64,000 nucleotides of DNA from an uncultured Tropicimonas sp. GTDB taxonomy: Bacteria > Pseudomonadota > Alphaproteobacteria > Rhodobacterales > Rhodobacteraceae. The stretch spans positions 1-64,000 of the forward strand of contig CANMIP010000026.1 of assembly GCA_947497945.1 (NCBI GenBank). Reading direction: 5' to 3'. The notes below the pieces were generated by a model. The model saw only the letters and a program-made list of their open reading frames with translations, searched no databases and was not told where the DNA came from. The first letter of the stretch is position 1. Every line of letters begins with the position of its first letter. Of the stretch, positions 36,029 through 43,963 are shown in pieces. The translations under genes and the position numbers were made by a program.

Positions 36029-37716
36029 GCGCCCTCCCCTTCCCCAACAAGATAGCTCCGCCCCGCAGGGCCGCGGAATTTTGCGGTCAACTCCCCGGGA
36101 ACCTCCGATCCGTCCACGAGGAAGGGCAGAATCCCCTTGCGACCGGACGCGTCGCGCGCCGCTTCGATCTGCGCATCCGACCGCGTCACCCGTTGCGACA
36201 TTCGCCGGCCCCAGGAGGCGAGATGCGTGTAGAGTCGGGCGCGGATCTCGGCATGGGCGTCGCTCTCGCCGAGATCGTGGAATTCCTCCGGGTCGGTTTC
36301 GAGATCATACAGCATCGGCCGGAAACCTCCCTCGGCATGGATCAGCTTGTAACGGCCGTCAAAGACCATGAAGAGCCGCGCGTCGGCCTGCGAGACGCCA
36401 AGGGCAACGCATTGGCCCGTTGAGGAATAATAGTACTCGCTGATCGCAAACTCGCGCCAGTCCGGGCGCTCGCCGCGGAGCCAGGGCAGAAGCGAGCGCC
36501 CCTCGACGATATGTTCTGGCACCGCGCCGCCCGCGGTTTCGATGAAGGTCGCGGCGAGATCGATGGATTCAACCAGCGCGTCGCAGGTCGTTCCGCGTGT
36601 TGCATCCGCCTCCGGGCGCGGATCGCAGAGGATCAGCGGGATCTTTACCGACGGATCGTGGAACAAGTCCTTCTCGCCGAGCCAGTGATCGCCGAGATAG
36701 TCGCCGTGATCGGAGGTCAGCACGATCATCGTGTTCTCCGCCTGTCCCGTCGCCTCCAGATGGTCGAGCAGCACCCCGAGCTGGTCGTCGCATTGCTTCA
36801 CCAGCCCCATATAGGCCGGGATCACCTTGCGCCGGACGTCCTCGTCCTGGAAGGCCTCCGAGACCTTTGTCTCCATCCATGCCGCGAGCAAGGGATGGGG
36901 GGCCGCGCGTTCACATTCGTGGCGCGTCGCCGGCAGGACGTGCTCCGGCCCGTAGATGTCGTGATAGGGCGCGGGCACGATATAAGGCCAATGCGGCTTG
37001 ATATAGCTGACATGGGCGCACCACGGACCCTCGGCCTGGTCGATGAAGCCCATCGCTTCGCGGGTCAGCCAGGGTGTCTCGCTATCCTCTTCGCGGATAT
37101 TGGCCGGCTTGTCGGCATTCTCGAACATCCAGCCGGAGGCGATCTCGCCATCCTCGTGCAGCCCGGCATTGGCGAAGGTCGACCAGGGGTTCTCGGCCGG
37201 GTAGCCCTTCGACTTAAGGTAGGCGTTGTAAGGCGATGTCTTGGCATCATAAAACCCGTCCGGCCCCTCGCCCCAAAGCCCGTCATCCCGGATCCAGACA
37301 TCGAAACCGCATTCGGCCTGCCGCCGCCCGATCCTGCTGTCCGGGTCGATGCCGAGCCGCTCCATGCCCTCGAAATCGGGCTGCATATGGGTCTTGCCGA
37401 TCAGCCAGCAGCCCATGCCCGCGCGGCGCAGGTGGTCGCCCAGCGTTTGTTCGCCGACGCGCAGCGGGTAGTTGTTCCAGGCCGCGCCATGCGAGGACAC
37501 GTAGCGACCGGTATAGATCGACATCCGCGAGGCGCCGCAGATCGGCGATTGCACGTAAGCGTTGGTGAAGCGGACCCCGCGCGCCGCGACCCGGTCGAAA
37601 TTGGGCGTCTCCAGATGCGGGTGGCCGGCGCAGGAGAGATAGTCGAAGCGAAGCTGGTCATACATGACGAAGAGGATGTTCATCTTCGCCGTCCCCGCCG
37701 CTTGCCCGTCTCGCAT
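36025..37716 (-). CDS. Sulfatase / phosphonate monoester hydrolase family enzyme
   Basis: The 563-residue protein belongs to the alkaline-phosphatase-superfamily sulfatases: metal-binding MYDQLRFDYL near the start, the formylglycine-type motif SPICGASRMSIYTGRY, and LTSDHGDYLGDHW later. The nucleophile motif reads C-G-A-S-R rather than the common C-x-P-x-R, as seen in some phosphonate monoester hydrolase-like members. The enzyme may act on sulfate or phosphate esters; it has no signal peptide, so it is probably cytoplasmic. AGGAGG eight bases before the ATG at 37716 supports that start over one eleven codons later. It is coupled to moeB by a 4-base overlap. Confidence 0.88.
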   Translation of the reverse strand: MRDGQAAGTAKMNILFVMYDQLRFDYLSCAGHPHLETPNFDRVAARGVRFTNAYVQSPICGASRMSIYTGRYVSSHGAAWNNYPLRVGEQTLGDHLRRAGMGCWLIGKTHMQPDFEGMERLGIDPDSRIGRRQAECGFDVWIRDDGLWGEGPDGFYDAKTSPYNAYLKSKGYPAENPWSTFANAGLHEDGEIASGWMFENADKPANIREEDSETPWLTREAMGFIDQAEGPWCAHVSYIKPHWPYIVPAPYHDIYGPEHVLPATRHECERAAPHPLLAAWMETKVSEAFQDEDVRRKVIPAYMGLVKQCDDQLGVLLDHLEATGQAENTMIVLTSDHGDYLGDHWLGEKDLFHDPSVKIPLILCDPRPEADATRGTTCDALVESIDLAATFIETAGGAVPEHIVEGRSLLPWLRGERPDWREFAISEYYYSSTGQCVALGVSQADARLFMVFDGRYKLIHAEGGFRPMLYDLETDPEEFHDLGESDAHAEIRARLYTHLASWGRRMSQRVTRSDAQIEAARDASGRKGILPFLVDGSEVPGELTAKFRGPAGRSYLVGEGEGA

Positions 37717-37779
37717 TGCCGTGCCTCCTCATCGACTGTCCCGGAATGGAAGACATGGCTTGCGCCGGGGCGCAAGGCG

Positions 37780-38835
37780 TCAGTTCGGCGGCCCGCGGTC
37801 GTCCGGGAACAGGCGGAGGATCAGCGGCGCGCAGGTCACCACGAGGATCACCCGGAAAATGTGGTGCAGCACGATATAGGTCAGGTCGGCCCCGGCAATG
37901 ATCGCGAGCACGACCATCTCGCCCTGCCCGCCCGGCAGGAAGGCCAGGAAGGCGTCGAGCCCCGGGGCGACGCCACTGCGCGCGACAAGTTCGATAAAGG
38001 CAAGGCTGACCACGCCCAGGAGCAGCGAGTTGGCGATGCCGGCCAGCACGGTCTGGCGCAGCTCGGCCAGCGTCACGCCGGTATATTTTGCGCCGACCGC
38101 GATGCCGATGAAGAACTGGCACGCCCAGATCATCTCGGCCGGCGGACGGTTATGGATCAGCCCGGTGAGGCTCATCGTGGCGGCGAGGATCATCGGACCG
38201 ATGATCGAGGCGCCGAAGATCTTCAGCCGCACCGCGATGCGCCAGCCGCCAAGCCCGGCCAGGATCATGAGCGCGATCTCGGTTGGCGGAATCTCCGCCG
38301 CCGGCCGGCCGGGCCGGACCGTGAGATCCAAGTTCCAGATCAGGCTCAGCGCCACCGGTGCCAGGCTGACCAGCAACAGGATCCGCGTTGCATGCACCAG
38401 CGAGAGCACGCGCAGATTGGCCCCCGCTTCCTCGCCATAGACGACAATATCCTGCAATCCGCCCGGCATGGCCGCGTAGTAGCTGGTCACGCGGTCGAAT
38501 CCGAAGACGCGCTTGAGCAGCGGATAGCTTGTGAGCCCGATCACGAGGACGAAGAACGGGACCATGGCGAGGGACAGCGCCATGTCTGGCGCGCGCGCGA
38601 TCACGTCGGGCGAGATCGACGCCCCGGCCGCCACGCCAAGGATGGTCCGGAAGACCATGCCCAGCACGCCCATCCCCTCAAGCCGCGCACCGCCCAGCGC
38701 GAAGAGGAGGCAGGCAAACATTGGCCCGAGCAGGAATGGCAGCGGCAGTCCGAGCCAGTTGAAAACCAGCACGCCCGCAATCGCGATGGCGGCGGTGCGC
38801 CCTCTCCGGGCAATCTGCAACTTGCTTGGCAACAT
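37780..38835 (-). CDS. AbrB-family integral membrane protein
   Basis: The 351-residue polytopic protein has the duplicated layout of the AbrB/COG3180 family, with the paired motifs LPFLLGPM and AAMPGGLQDIVVYGEEAG in the first half and IIGPMILAA and LAFLPGGQGEMVVLA in the second. The name comes from a misleading 'ammonia monooxygenase regulator' annotation; members are thought to be transporters of unknown substrate. About ten membrane helices are visible. It is monocistronic, transcribed toward the sulfatase gene. Confidence 0.86.
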   Translation of the reverse strand: MLPSKLQIARRGRTAAIAIAGVLVFNWLGLPLPFLLGPMFACLLFALGGARLEGMGVLGMVFRTILGVAAGASISPDVIARAPDMALSLAMVPFFVLVIGLTSYPLLKRVFGFDRVTSYYAAMPGGLQDIVVYGEEAGANLRVLSLVHATRILLLVSLAPVALSLIWNLDLTVRPGRPAAEIPPTEIALMILAGLGGWRIAVRLKIFGASIIGPMILAATMSLTGLIHNRPPAEMIWACQFFIGIAVGAKYTGVTLAELRQTVLAGIANSLLLGVVSLAFIELVARSGVAPGLDAFLAFLPGGQGEMVVLAIIAGADLTYIVLHHIFRVILVVTCAPLILRLFPDDRGPPN

Positions 38836-39036
38836 GGTTCCGGCATCCCTTCGGGTGCCGGTTTGACCGCTCTCGGCGCAATCGGCAATGCGACAGCGAC
38901 ACCGTCCCGATCCTCAGAAGGGATGGCAAGAATTGATTCATCTCAATGCAGAAATGGCATTTTTGATATAGGATAAGAATCGGAAGCTCGCCAAGACGTG
39001 AGTGGTCTGACGATGTGAACGCAAAAGCTTCCTGGA

Positions 39037-39066
39037 GGGGCGCTCCTGCAATTACAGGAGCGTCCC
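39037..39066. promoter_or_regulatory. Stable hairpin in the 395-base gap upstream of the lipoprotein gene
   Basis: A 12-base stem (GGGGCGCTCCTG against CAGGAGCGTCCC, one G-T pair) closes the loop CAATTA. It lies about 165 bases before the plus-strand lipoprotein start and about 200 bases behind the AbrB gene start. It may be an upstream transcription stop or part of a 5' leader. The rest of the gap (38836-39230) holds AT-rich promoter-like sequence near 38950-38985 and no gene. Confidence 0.4.
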
Positions 39067-39230
39067 GATTGTCTTTGGCGCCTGCGGCACGCGAGCCTCA
39101 CATTTCAGTGCGGCGTGAAAAGCGACCGTTCTGCTCTTGGCCTTCGGGTCTTCAACCCATACCAATTGGCGCAAGCCCCGGTGCGGCTCCGATCCGCGCC
39201 TGCTGGAATCGTGATTGCGGAGAAGACCAA

Positions 39231-39527
39231 ATGAATACTCGTTCCCTGGCCGTCGCGGCCGTCATGTTGCCGATTCTCGGTGCCTGTACCGAGATGGCCG
39301 TCGACGAAGCCGGCGGTCCGCTCCCGGGCTTCGTGCAACTGCCGGAGAGCGTTGTCGCCCTGGCAGCTCCAAGCCAGGACCTGAACCGGGTCCGGATCGC
39401 GCCGGAAGACGGCTGCTACTGGTACCAGTGGAGCGGCCCGGTCGAGACCACCTTCCTGCCCCTTCGCAGCAACGATGGCCGTCCGATCTGCACCGTCGCG
39501 CAGGATGCGGGCGCGGCCCAGAGCTAG
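39231..39527 (+). CDS. Small lipoprotein of unknown function
   Basis: The 98-residue product has a short signal peptide with the lipobox ILGAC, then a proline-containing linker and a small domain with DGCYWYQWSGPVETTFLPLR and PICTV. A pair of cysteines in the mature part could form a disulfide. GGAGAAG precedes the ATG. It is a single gene on the plus strand with no clear partner; I do not recognise the family. Confidence 0.65.
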   Translation: MNTRSLAVAAVMLPILGACTEMAVDEAGGPLPGFVQLPESVVALAAPSQDLNRVRIAPEDGCYWYQWSGPVETTFLPLRSNDGRPICTVAQDAGAAQS

Positions 39528-39732
39528 GGCCCGGGCCGTCTGGCCCTCCGGTCGCCGCACCGAGTTTTGCGGCGGGACGGTCGGAATTGTGAAAGAAGCG
39601 AGTGTTGCTGCGCTCGCAGGTCGCGTAACGACCGGACGTGCCGGCGCCTGTATCAAGGATGACCCGGCAAGGGCTGCGGACAGCAATTTCTTCCAACAAG
39701 TCCTCGAAAGACCTCAGGGCAATACGCTCGCC

Positions 39733-39766
39733 AAAAAAAACGCCGCCCCGCCGAGGCGAGGAGGCG
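39733..39766 (-). terminator. Intrinsic terminator of the L,D-transpeptidase gene
   Basis: On the minus strand, arms of about 12 bases (CGCCTCCTCGCC and GGCGGGGCGGCG, one wobble and one mismatch) form a hairpin directly followed by eight T residues (plus-strand A-run at 39733-39740). It lies about 110 bases after the stop codon of the L,D-transpeptidase gene. A further small hairpin (CCCAGGC / GCCTGGG) is at about 39788-39808. The remaining DNA of 39528-39875 shows no gene. Confidence 0.75.
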
Positions 39767-39875
39767 CAGGGATCATCGGGATAAACCCCAGGCCGAAGGC
39801 GCCTGGGCCAACCATCGGCGATCAGCGCGGAGCGACATCAAGCGATGCCCTGCCCGCGCCGACAGCGCCACGGTA

Positions 39876-40529
39876 TCAGCTTGCTGCTGTCACGAAATTC
39901 TCGCCCGGATGCAGCGTTGCCGTCGAGCCGGTGGCGACCTGGTCATAGAGCCCGATGATATGGGCCATCACCATGCGCACGCAGCCGGAGCTGGCGCGAC
40001 TGCCGATGGAGCGCGAAAGCGGTGTACCGTGGATACGCAGGTAGGTGTCGCGATTGCCGACATAGAGATAGAGCGCCCGCGACCCGAGCGGGTTGCTGGG
40101 ACCGCCCGGCTGACCGTCTGCGAATTTCTCGTAGATATGGGGTTCGCGCTCGACCATGGCGGCCGTCGGCGTCCAGGACGGCCATTTCGCCTTGCGTTGG
40201 ATCGTGTAGGTGCCCGGCTCGTAGAGCCCGCCCCGCCCGATTGCGACACCGTAGCGGATCGCGGTCCCATCGTCCTGGACGTGGTAGAGATAGCGCGCGA
40301 CAGCATCGACATGGATATCGCCCGGTGTCAGCCCGGAATGTGCCTCGACACGGCGCGGCAGGAAGCGCGGGTGCAGGCCCCAGGGGTTCGAGGTCGCGGG
40401 ATCGAAATTGGCCGGCGTCACCTGCGCGTCCCAGGCCGACCATTGATCGGCGGCGGCAAAGACGGGCGAGGCAATCGGCTGCGAGAACAATGCGGCGGCC
40501 GAGATGACGAAATGACGTCGGCTCAACAT
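39876..40529 (-). CDS. Exported L,D-transpeptidase (YkuD domain)
   Basis: The 217-residue protein starts with a twin-arginine-like signal (MLSRRHFVISAAALFSQPIA) and carries a YkuD domain with IHGTPLSRSIG and the nucleophile motif RASSGCVRM, the canonical HG-x-SxGCxR(M) form. It should cross-link peptidoglycan or anchor proteins in the periplasm. It differs from the other L,D-transpeptidase in the window in signal type and active-site variant. It is monocistronic, ended by a T-rich terminator. Confidence 0.9.
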   Translation of the reverse strand: MLSRRHFVISAAALFSQPIASPVFAAADQWSAWDAQVTPANFDPATSNPWGLHPRFLPRRVEAHSGLTPGDIHVDAVARYLYHVQDDGTAIRYGVAIGRGGLYEPGTYTIQRKAKWPSWTPTAAMVEREPHIYEKFADGQPGGPSNPLGSRALYLYVGNRDTYLRIHGTPLSRSIGSRASSGCVRMVMAHIIGLYDQVATGSTATLHPGENFVTAAS

Positions 40530-40596
40530 GGTGTGGTCCCTTTCTCGGTCACGGGGATAACTGATCTACAGTCTTGTTGACCTACCCTTCTTTTTC

Positions 40597-41322
40597 CTAT
40601 GGACCAATGATTCGTGCGGCAATGCACGGGATCGTGTGTTCAAGATGCCGCAGGATTCGCCGGGCACCAACGCCCAGTTGCGCAGGCATCTGCACCATTG
40701 CGGCCTCCTTGCGCAGGCACTTGCCGCACTGCAGCCCCCACCAGGTGCCGACGAGAGAGTGCGCCGCGAGAACCTTGTGATGGGGCGCGTCGAACGCTGC
40801 GAGCCAGTTCCTGCCAACACCGACCCGTTTCGCCAGGAGGGTATAGCTGAGGAGGGAGACGATCCAGGCCGGAACGAAGAGATGGTAGAAGGGGAAGATA
40901 TTGAGAATGTCGAGCCCGAAGCCGACCGCCAGCGCAATCCACCAGCGGATCAGTGTCGGGACGTTCAGGCGGGCGCCGTTGAGCTTGAACCAGCAGGTTT
41001 TCAATCCCAGTCGAGGGTAGAGACGCCGTCCGGCGAAGACGATGCCGTTGATCGGGACAAGCAGCAGCCCGGCATGGGTCAGAAACGGCGGGAAGGAGCG
41101 GTAGATGACCGGGAAGCGGTTCTCCACCATGACAACCGCGCCGGGACCGGCACCATGCCGCCAGCGGTGAAAATGAACATCCGTCAGGGCGGGCAGATCG
41201 ACGCAAACTCGCTCAGCACGTTGCAGCCGCAAGAGGGCAAGGAGCACCGCGATCAAGCTGGCGGAAGCCGCGATGAGAAGGAAAGCGGGTCGGATTGGGC
41301 ATGACCTTTGGCGGGATGCCAA
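40597..41322 (-). pseudogene. Probable remnant of an NCS1-type (purine/cytosine) permease gene
   Basis: The frame contains a hydrophobic C-terminal part, FPPFLTHAGLLLVPINGIV, then LYPRLGLKTCWFKLNGARLN and VPTLIRWWIALAVGFGL ... YHLFVPAWIVSLLSYTLLA. This resembles the last three helices of NCS1 permeases (PxxGxxxAD loop, then an 'N-W-P-A-L' segment), with key residues altered. The hydrophobic upstream sequence continues in a different frame at about 41213-41410 (ALIFVVTSAAMIPVSATTLR), so the gene looks frameshifted and truncated. The family call is tentative, and the whole stretch of about 970 bases between its neighbours may be decayed. Confidence 0.35.
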
Positions 41323-41499
41323 ACAGCGCTCGCAGCGTCGTCGCCGAGACGGGGATCATCGCCGCGGAGGTGACCACGAAGATCAGCGCATTGGTGCGAT
41401 TGTGAAGCTGCAAGAAGGTCTCGCCCAAGCTCGGCTTGCCCTGCGGGCAGATGCGTGCGCGGCCAAGGCAAGAGGCAACCGGAGCTGGCCGGAGCGGCC

Positions 41500-42489
41500 T
41501 CAAGCGGCGCGCAGACCGGCGTCCGCTGGCGTCTTTCCTGGACGCGCCGCGAAAAGGACCGATCCCGGCGCCGCGAGCCGGGTCGCGCCGAGCGTTACCA
41601 GCCGCGCACCGCTACCGAGCTTGAACCGGGCCAGGCCCGGCGTTGTCCGTGTGTCGATCAGATCCAGTTCGACCTGTTTGCAGCCTTGCCGCGCCAACCA
41701 GCGCTGCGCCTGCCACAGGAGCAGGTTATGCGCCCCCGACGCGCGCCCGTCCGGCCCCGACCAGCCGATATGATAGCTCGCGCTGGCGCCAAAGCGCAGG
41801 AAGAGCATCGCGGCGACGGTCTCGCCATCCCGCTCGGCGGTAAAGAGCCGCGCAGCACTGCGCCCGCCCTGCGCGATCCATGCGAGGGTGAACGCCTTCG
41901 GCAGCCGGCGATAGCGCCGCGCCCGGGCCTGCGCCTCCTCCCGCTCGAAAAGCCAATGCGCGGGATCGAGCGGCATCGGACCGTGACGCACCTCCAGCCC
42001 GGCCGCTTCCGCCCGGACCAGCCGGTTGCGCCATTTGCCATGCTGGCGGGCGCGCATCTCCGAGGCGCTGTCGCCAAGGTCAAGCACCGCGAAATGGCAC
42101 GGCGTCATCGCCTTCAGCCAGCCACTGCGTTCCATCGGATCGGTCCCGCCGCATGGATCCGGCGTCACCGCGACAATGCGATGGCGCTTGCGCAGGAGAA
42201 CAAGCAGGCGCATCAGCCCGTCGCGCCGGGTTTCCTCACAGACGCCCGGCGCCCAGACCGGCCCCCGCGACAGCAGCGCCGCCTGGCCGAGAAGCGGCAC
42301 CGGCCGCTCCAGCACCTGCGCCGCGCCCAACAGCACATCCCCTGCCCCATTCAACATGTACCAGCGCAGGGTCGAACCAATCAGCGCGCAGGCCGCCCCA
42401 TATGTCGGGTGCTGCTGCATCGGTGCCAGCACCCCGTCGGGAAGGCGCGGACATTCTGTCTCGATCCAATCGCTCATCATGGTCCGCAT
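41500..42489 (-). CDS. GNAT/FemAB-like acyltransferase-fold protein
   Basis: The protein of about 329 residues has the double-GNAT look of FemAB/BioF2-type proteins: an N-terminal half with WLKAMTPCHFAVLDLGDS, then KWRNRLVRAEAAGLEVRHG and a C-terminal acetyltransferase-like core, RLFTAERDGETVAAMLFLRF followed by ASYHIGWSGPDG and HNLLLWQAQRWLARQGCKQV. Members transfer acyl or aminoacyl groups to peptides or polysaccharides. I start it at the ATG at 42489, where AGGG is five bases upstream. It is divergent from the small membrane protein gene, with only 37 bases between starts. The substrate is unknown. Confidence 0.78.
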   Translation of the reverse strand: MRTMMSDWIETECPRLPDGVLAPMQQHPTYGAACALIGSTLRWYMLNGAGDVLLGAAQVLERPVPLLGQAALLSRGPVWAPGVCEETRRDGLMRLLVLLRKRHRIVAVTPDPCGGTDPMERSGWLKAMTPCHFAVLDLGDSASEMRARQHGKWRNRLVRAEAAGLEVRHGPMPLDPAHWLFEREEAQARARRYRRLPKAFTLAWIAQGGRSAARLFTAERDGETVAAMLFLRFGASASYHIGWSGPDGRASGAHNLLLWQAQRWLARQGCKQVELDLIDTRTTPGLARFKLGSGARLVTLGATRLAAPGSVLFAARPGKTPADAGLRAA

Positions 42490-42526
42490 TAACACCCTGC
42501 AAACCTAAGGCGTGGTTAATGGCGGC

Positions 42527-42676
42527 ATGAAACAGCCCCCGCCCCCGGTGCTCGGCATCGACGCCGCCCCGCCCCGCCCGACCTTTCGCAGCGCGCTCTG
42601 GCTTGCCTGCGCGCTCTCGGTCCCGGTTTTCCTGGTGCTGGGACTGCTGGAATTGCTTGTCCGGCTGGCGCTCTGA
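42527..42676 (+). CDS. 49-residue single-helix membrane protein
   Basis: The short frame MKQPPPPVLGIDAAPPRPTF continues into SALWLACALSVPVFLVLGLL and ends ELLVRLAL. It has a proline-rich cytoplasmic tail and one clear membrane helix at about residues 23-43. There is no strong ribosome-binding site (GGCGG lies just before the ATG). Codon choice is host-like (ctg, ctc, gcc). It lies 135 bases upstream of the mipZ start on the same strand and divergent from the GNAT-like gene. No family is recognised. Confidence 0.55.
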   Translation: MKQPPPPVLGIDAAPPRPTFRSALWLACALSVPVFLVLGLLELLVRLAL

Positions 42677-42811
42677 GCAGTTTTCCCTTTTCCTCCGGCA
42701 AGCCGCCCAGTAGAGCGAGTTTTCCCGGCAGACCGCCGATCCGTCATGCTCGCGCGAAAATCCCGCGGCAGGACAGGCGGCGCGGCAGGAGAGCAGAGCA
42801 GGAGACATCGC

Positions 42812-43621
42812 GTGGCGCATATCATTGTCGTCGGCAACGAGAAGGGCGGGTCGGGCAAGTCCACGACCTCGATGCATGTGGCAACGGCGCTGTCGCGAAT
42901 GGGCCACCGGGTCGGCACGCTCGACCTTGACCTGCGCCAGCAGAGCCTCGGGCGCTATATCGAGAACCGCCGGGCTTTCTGCGCCAAGGAGGGCCACGCG
43001 CTCTCCATCCCGGACTATGTAAACCTGCCGGAGGTCGCCCCGGACGAGGTGCCGCAGGGCACCAATATCAACGACCACCGGCTGTCGCTGGCGGTTGAGG
43101 GCCTGGAGGCCGGCTCCGATTTCATCCTGATCGACTGCCCCGGTTCGCATACGCGCCTGAGCCAGCTCGCCCACGCCATGGCGGACACGCTGATCACGCC
43201 GCTCAATGACAGTTTCGTCGATTTCGATCTGCTCGCCCGGACCCGCCCTGAAGACGGCGCCATCCTCGGGCCCTCGGTCTATTCGGAGATGGTCTGGTCG
43301 GCGCGGCAGACGCGGGCGCAGGCGGGGCTGAAGCCGATCGACTGGATCGTGACCCGCAACCGGCTCGGCTCGCAGCAGATGCACAACAAGCGCAAGGTCG
43401 GCGAAGCGCTCGGCAAGCTCTCCAAGCGGATCGGGTTCCGCGTTGCGCCGGGCTTCAGCGAGCGGGTCATCTTCCGCGAGCTCTTCCCGCGCGGCCTGAC
43501 GTTGCTGGACCTGCGCGATATCGGGACGGACCGGCTCAACCTGTCCAATATCGCCGCCCGCCAGGAGGTCCGCGACCTGATCAAGACATTGGCGCTGCCG
43601 GGCGTGAAGGTGACATTCTGA
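42812..43621 (+). CDS. mipZ: MipZ-type ParA-family division-site ATPase
   Basis: MipZ forms polar gradients through ParB and DNA and inhibits FtsZ assembly, so that alphaproteobacteria divide at midcell. The 269-residue protein has the deviant Walker A GNEKGGSGKSTTSMHVATAL, switch I DLDLRQQSLGRYIENR, and switch II ILIDCPGSHTRLSQLAHAMA, followed by LINDSF-like TPLNDSFVDFDLLA, all MipZ traits. The GTG start at 42812 has AGGAG eight bases upstream and gives the typical VAHIIVVGNEKGG N terminus. It precedes the polysaccharide cluster but has no clear functional tie to it. Confidence 0.92.
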   Translation: MAHIIVVGNEKGGSGKSTTSMHVATALSRMGHRVGTLDLDLRQQSLGRYIENRRAFCAKEGHALSIPDYVNLPEVAPDEVPQGTNINDHRLSLAVEGLEAGSDFILIDCPGSHTRLSQLAHAMADTLITPLNDSFVDFDLLARTRPEDGAILGPSVYSEMVWSARQTRAQAGLKPIDWIVTRNRLGSQQMHNKRKVGEALGKLSKRIGFRVAPGFSERVIFRELFPRGLTLLDLRDIGTDRLNLSNIAARQEVRDLIKTLALPGVKVTF

Positions 43622-43893
43622 GCGCCGCCCCGGCTTGTTTCCAAGCCGAGAGGGCTGGTTTCAACGACAGGGTGGCAACAGGTCCAGCGCCGTGCGACCG
43701 GCTGGAAATCGCGCCATCGGGGCCCCCGCTTCACCGTCAAGCGGGCACCGGAAAGACCTGAGATCGACCTCTGCCTGGCGACAGCACGGTCGCGTCTGGC
43801 GCGTTGGCTGGGCGGCACGACACACGCATCCCGTGCACGTTTTGGGACCGTGACGGGGGCCCACGCGCGCGCGACGCTCCGCCAATCATTCTG

Positions 43894-43922
43894 TTGAAAG
43901 ATGCCCTACAGCCGCTTAAAGA
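43894..43922 (+). promoter_or_regulatory. Candidate promoter of the exopolysaccharide cluster
   Basis: TTGAAA at 43894-43899 and TAAAGA at 43917-43922 are separated by 17 bases, the optimal sigma-70 spacing, and lie 42 bases before the autokinase ATG. The 342-base gap between mipZ and the autokinase gene contains no other gene. The match is by eye; GC-rich hosts use degenerate promoters. Confidence 0.35.
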
Positions 43923-43963
43923 TCAGTCATTTGCGGCCACTTCTCGTTTCAGGACCTCGCCCC

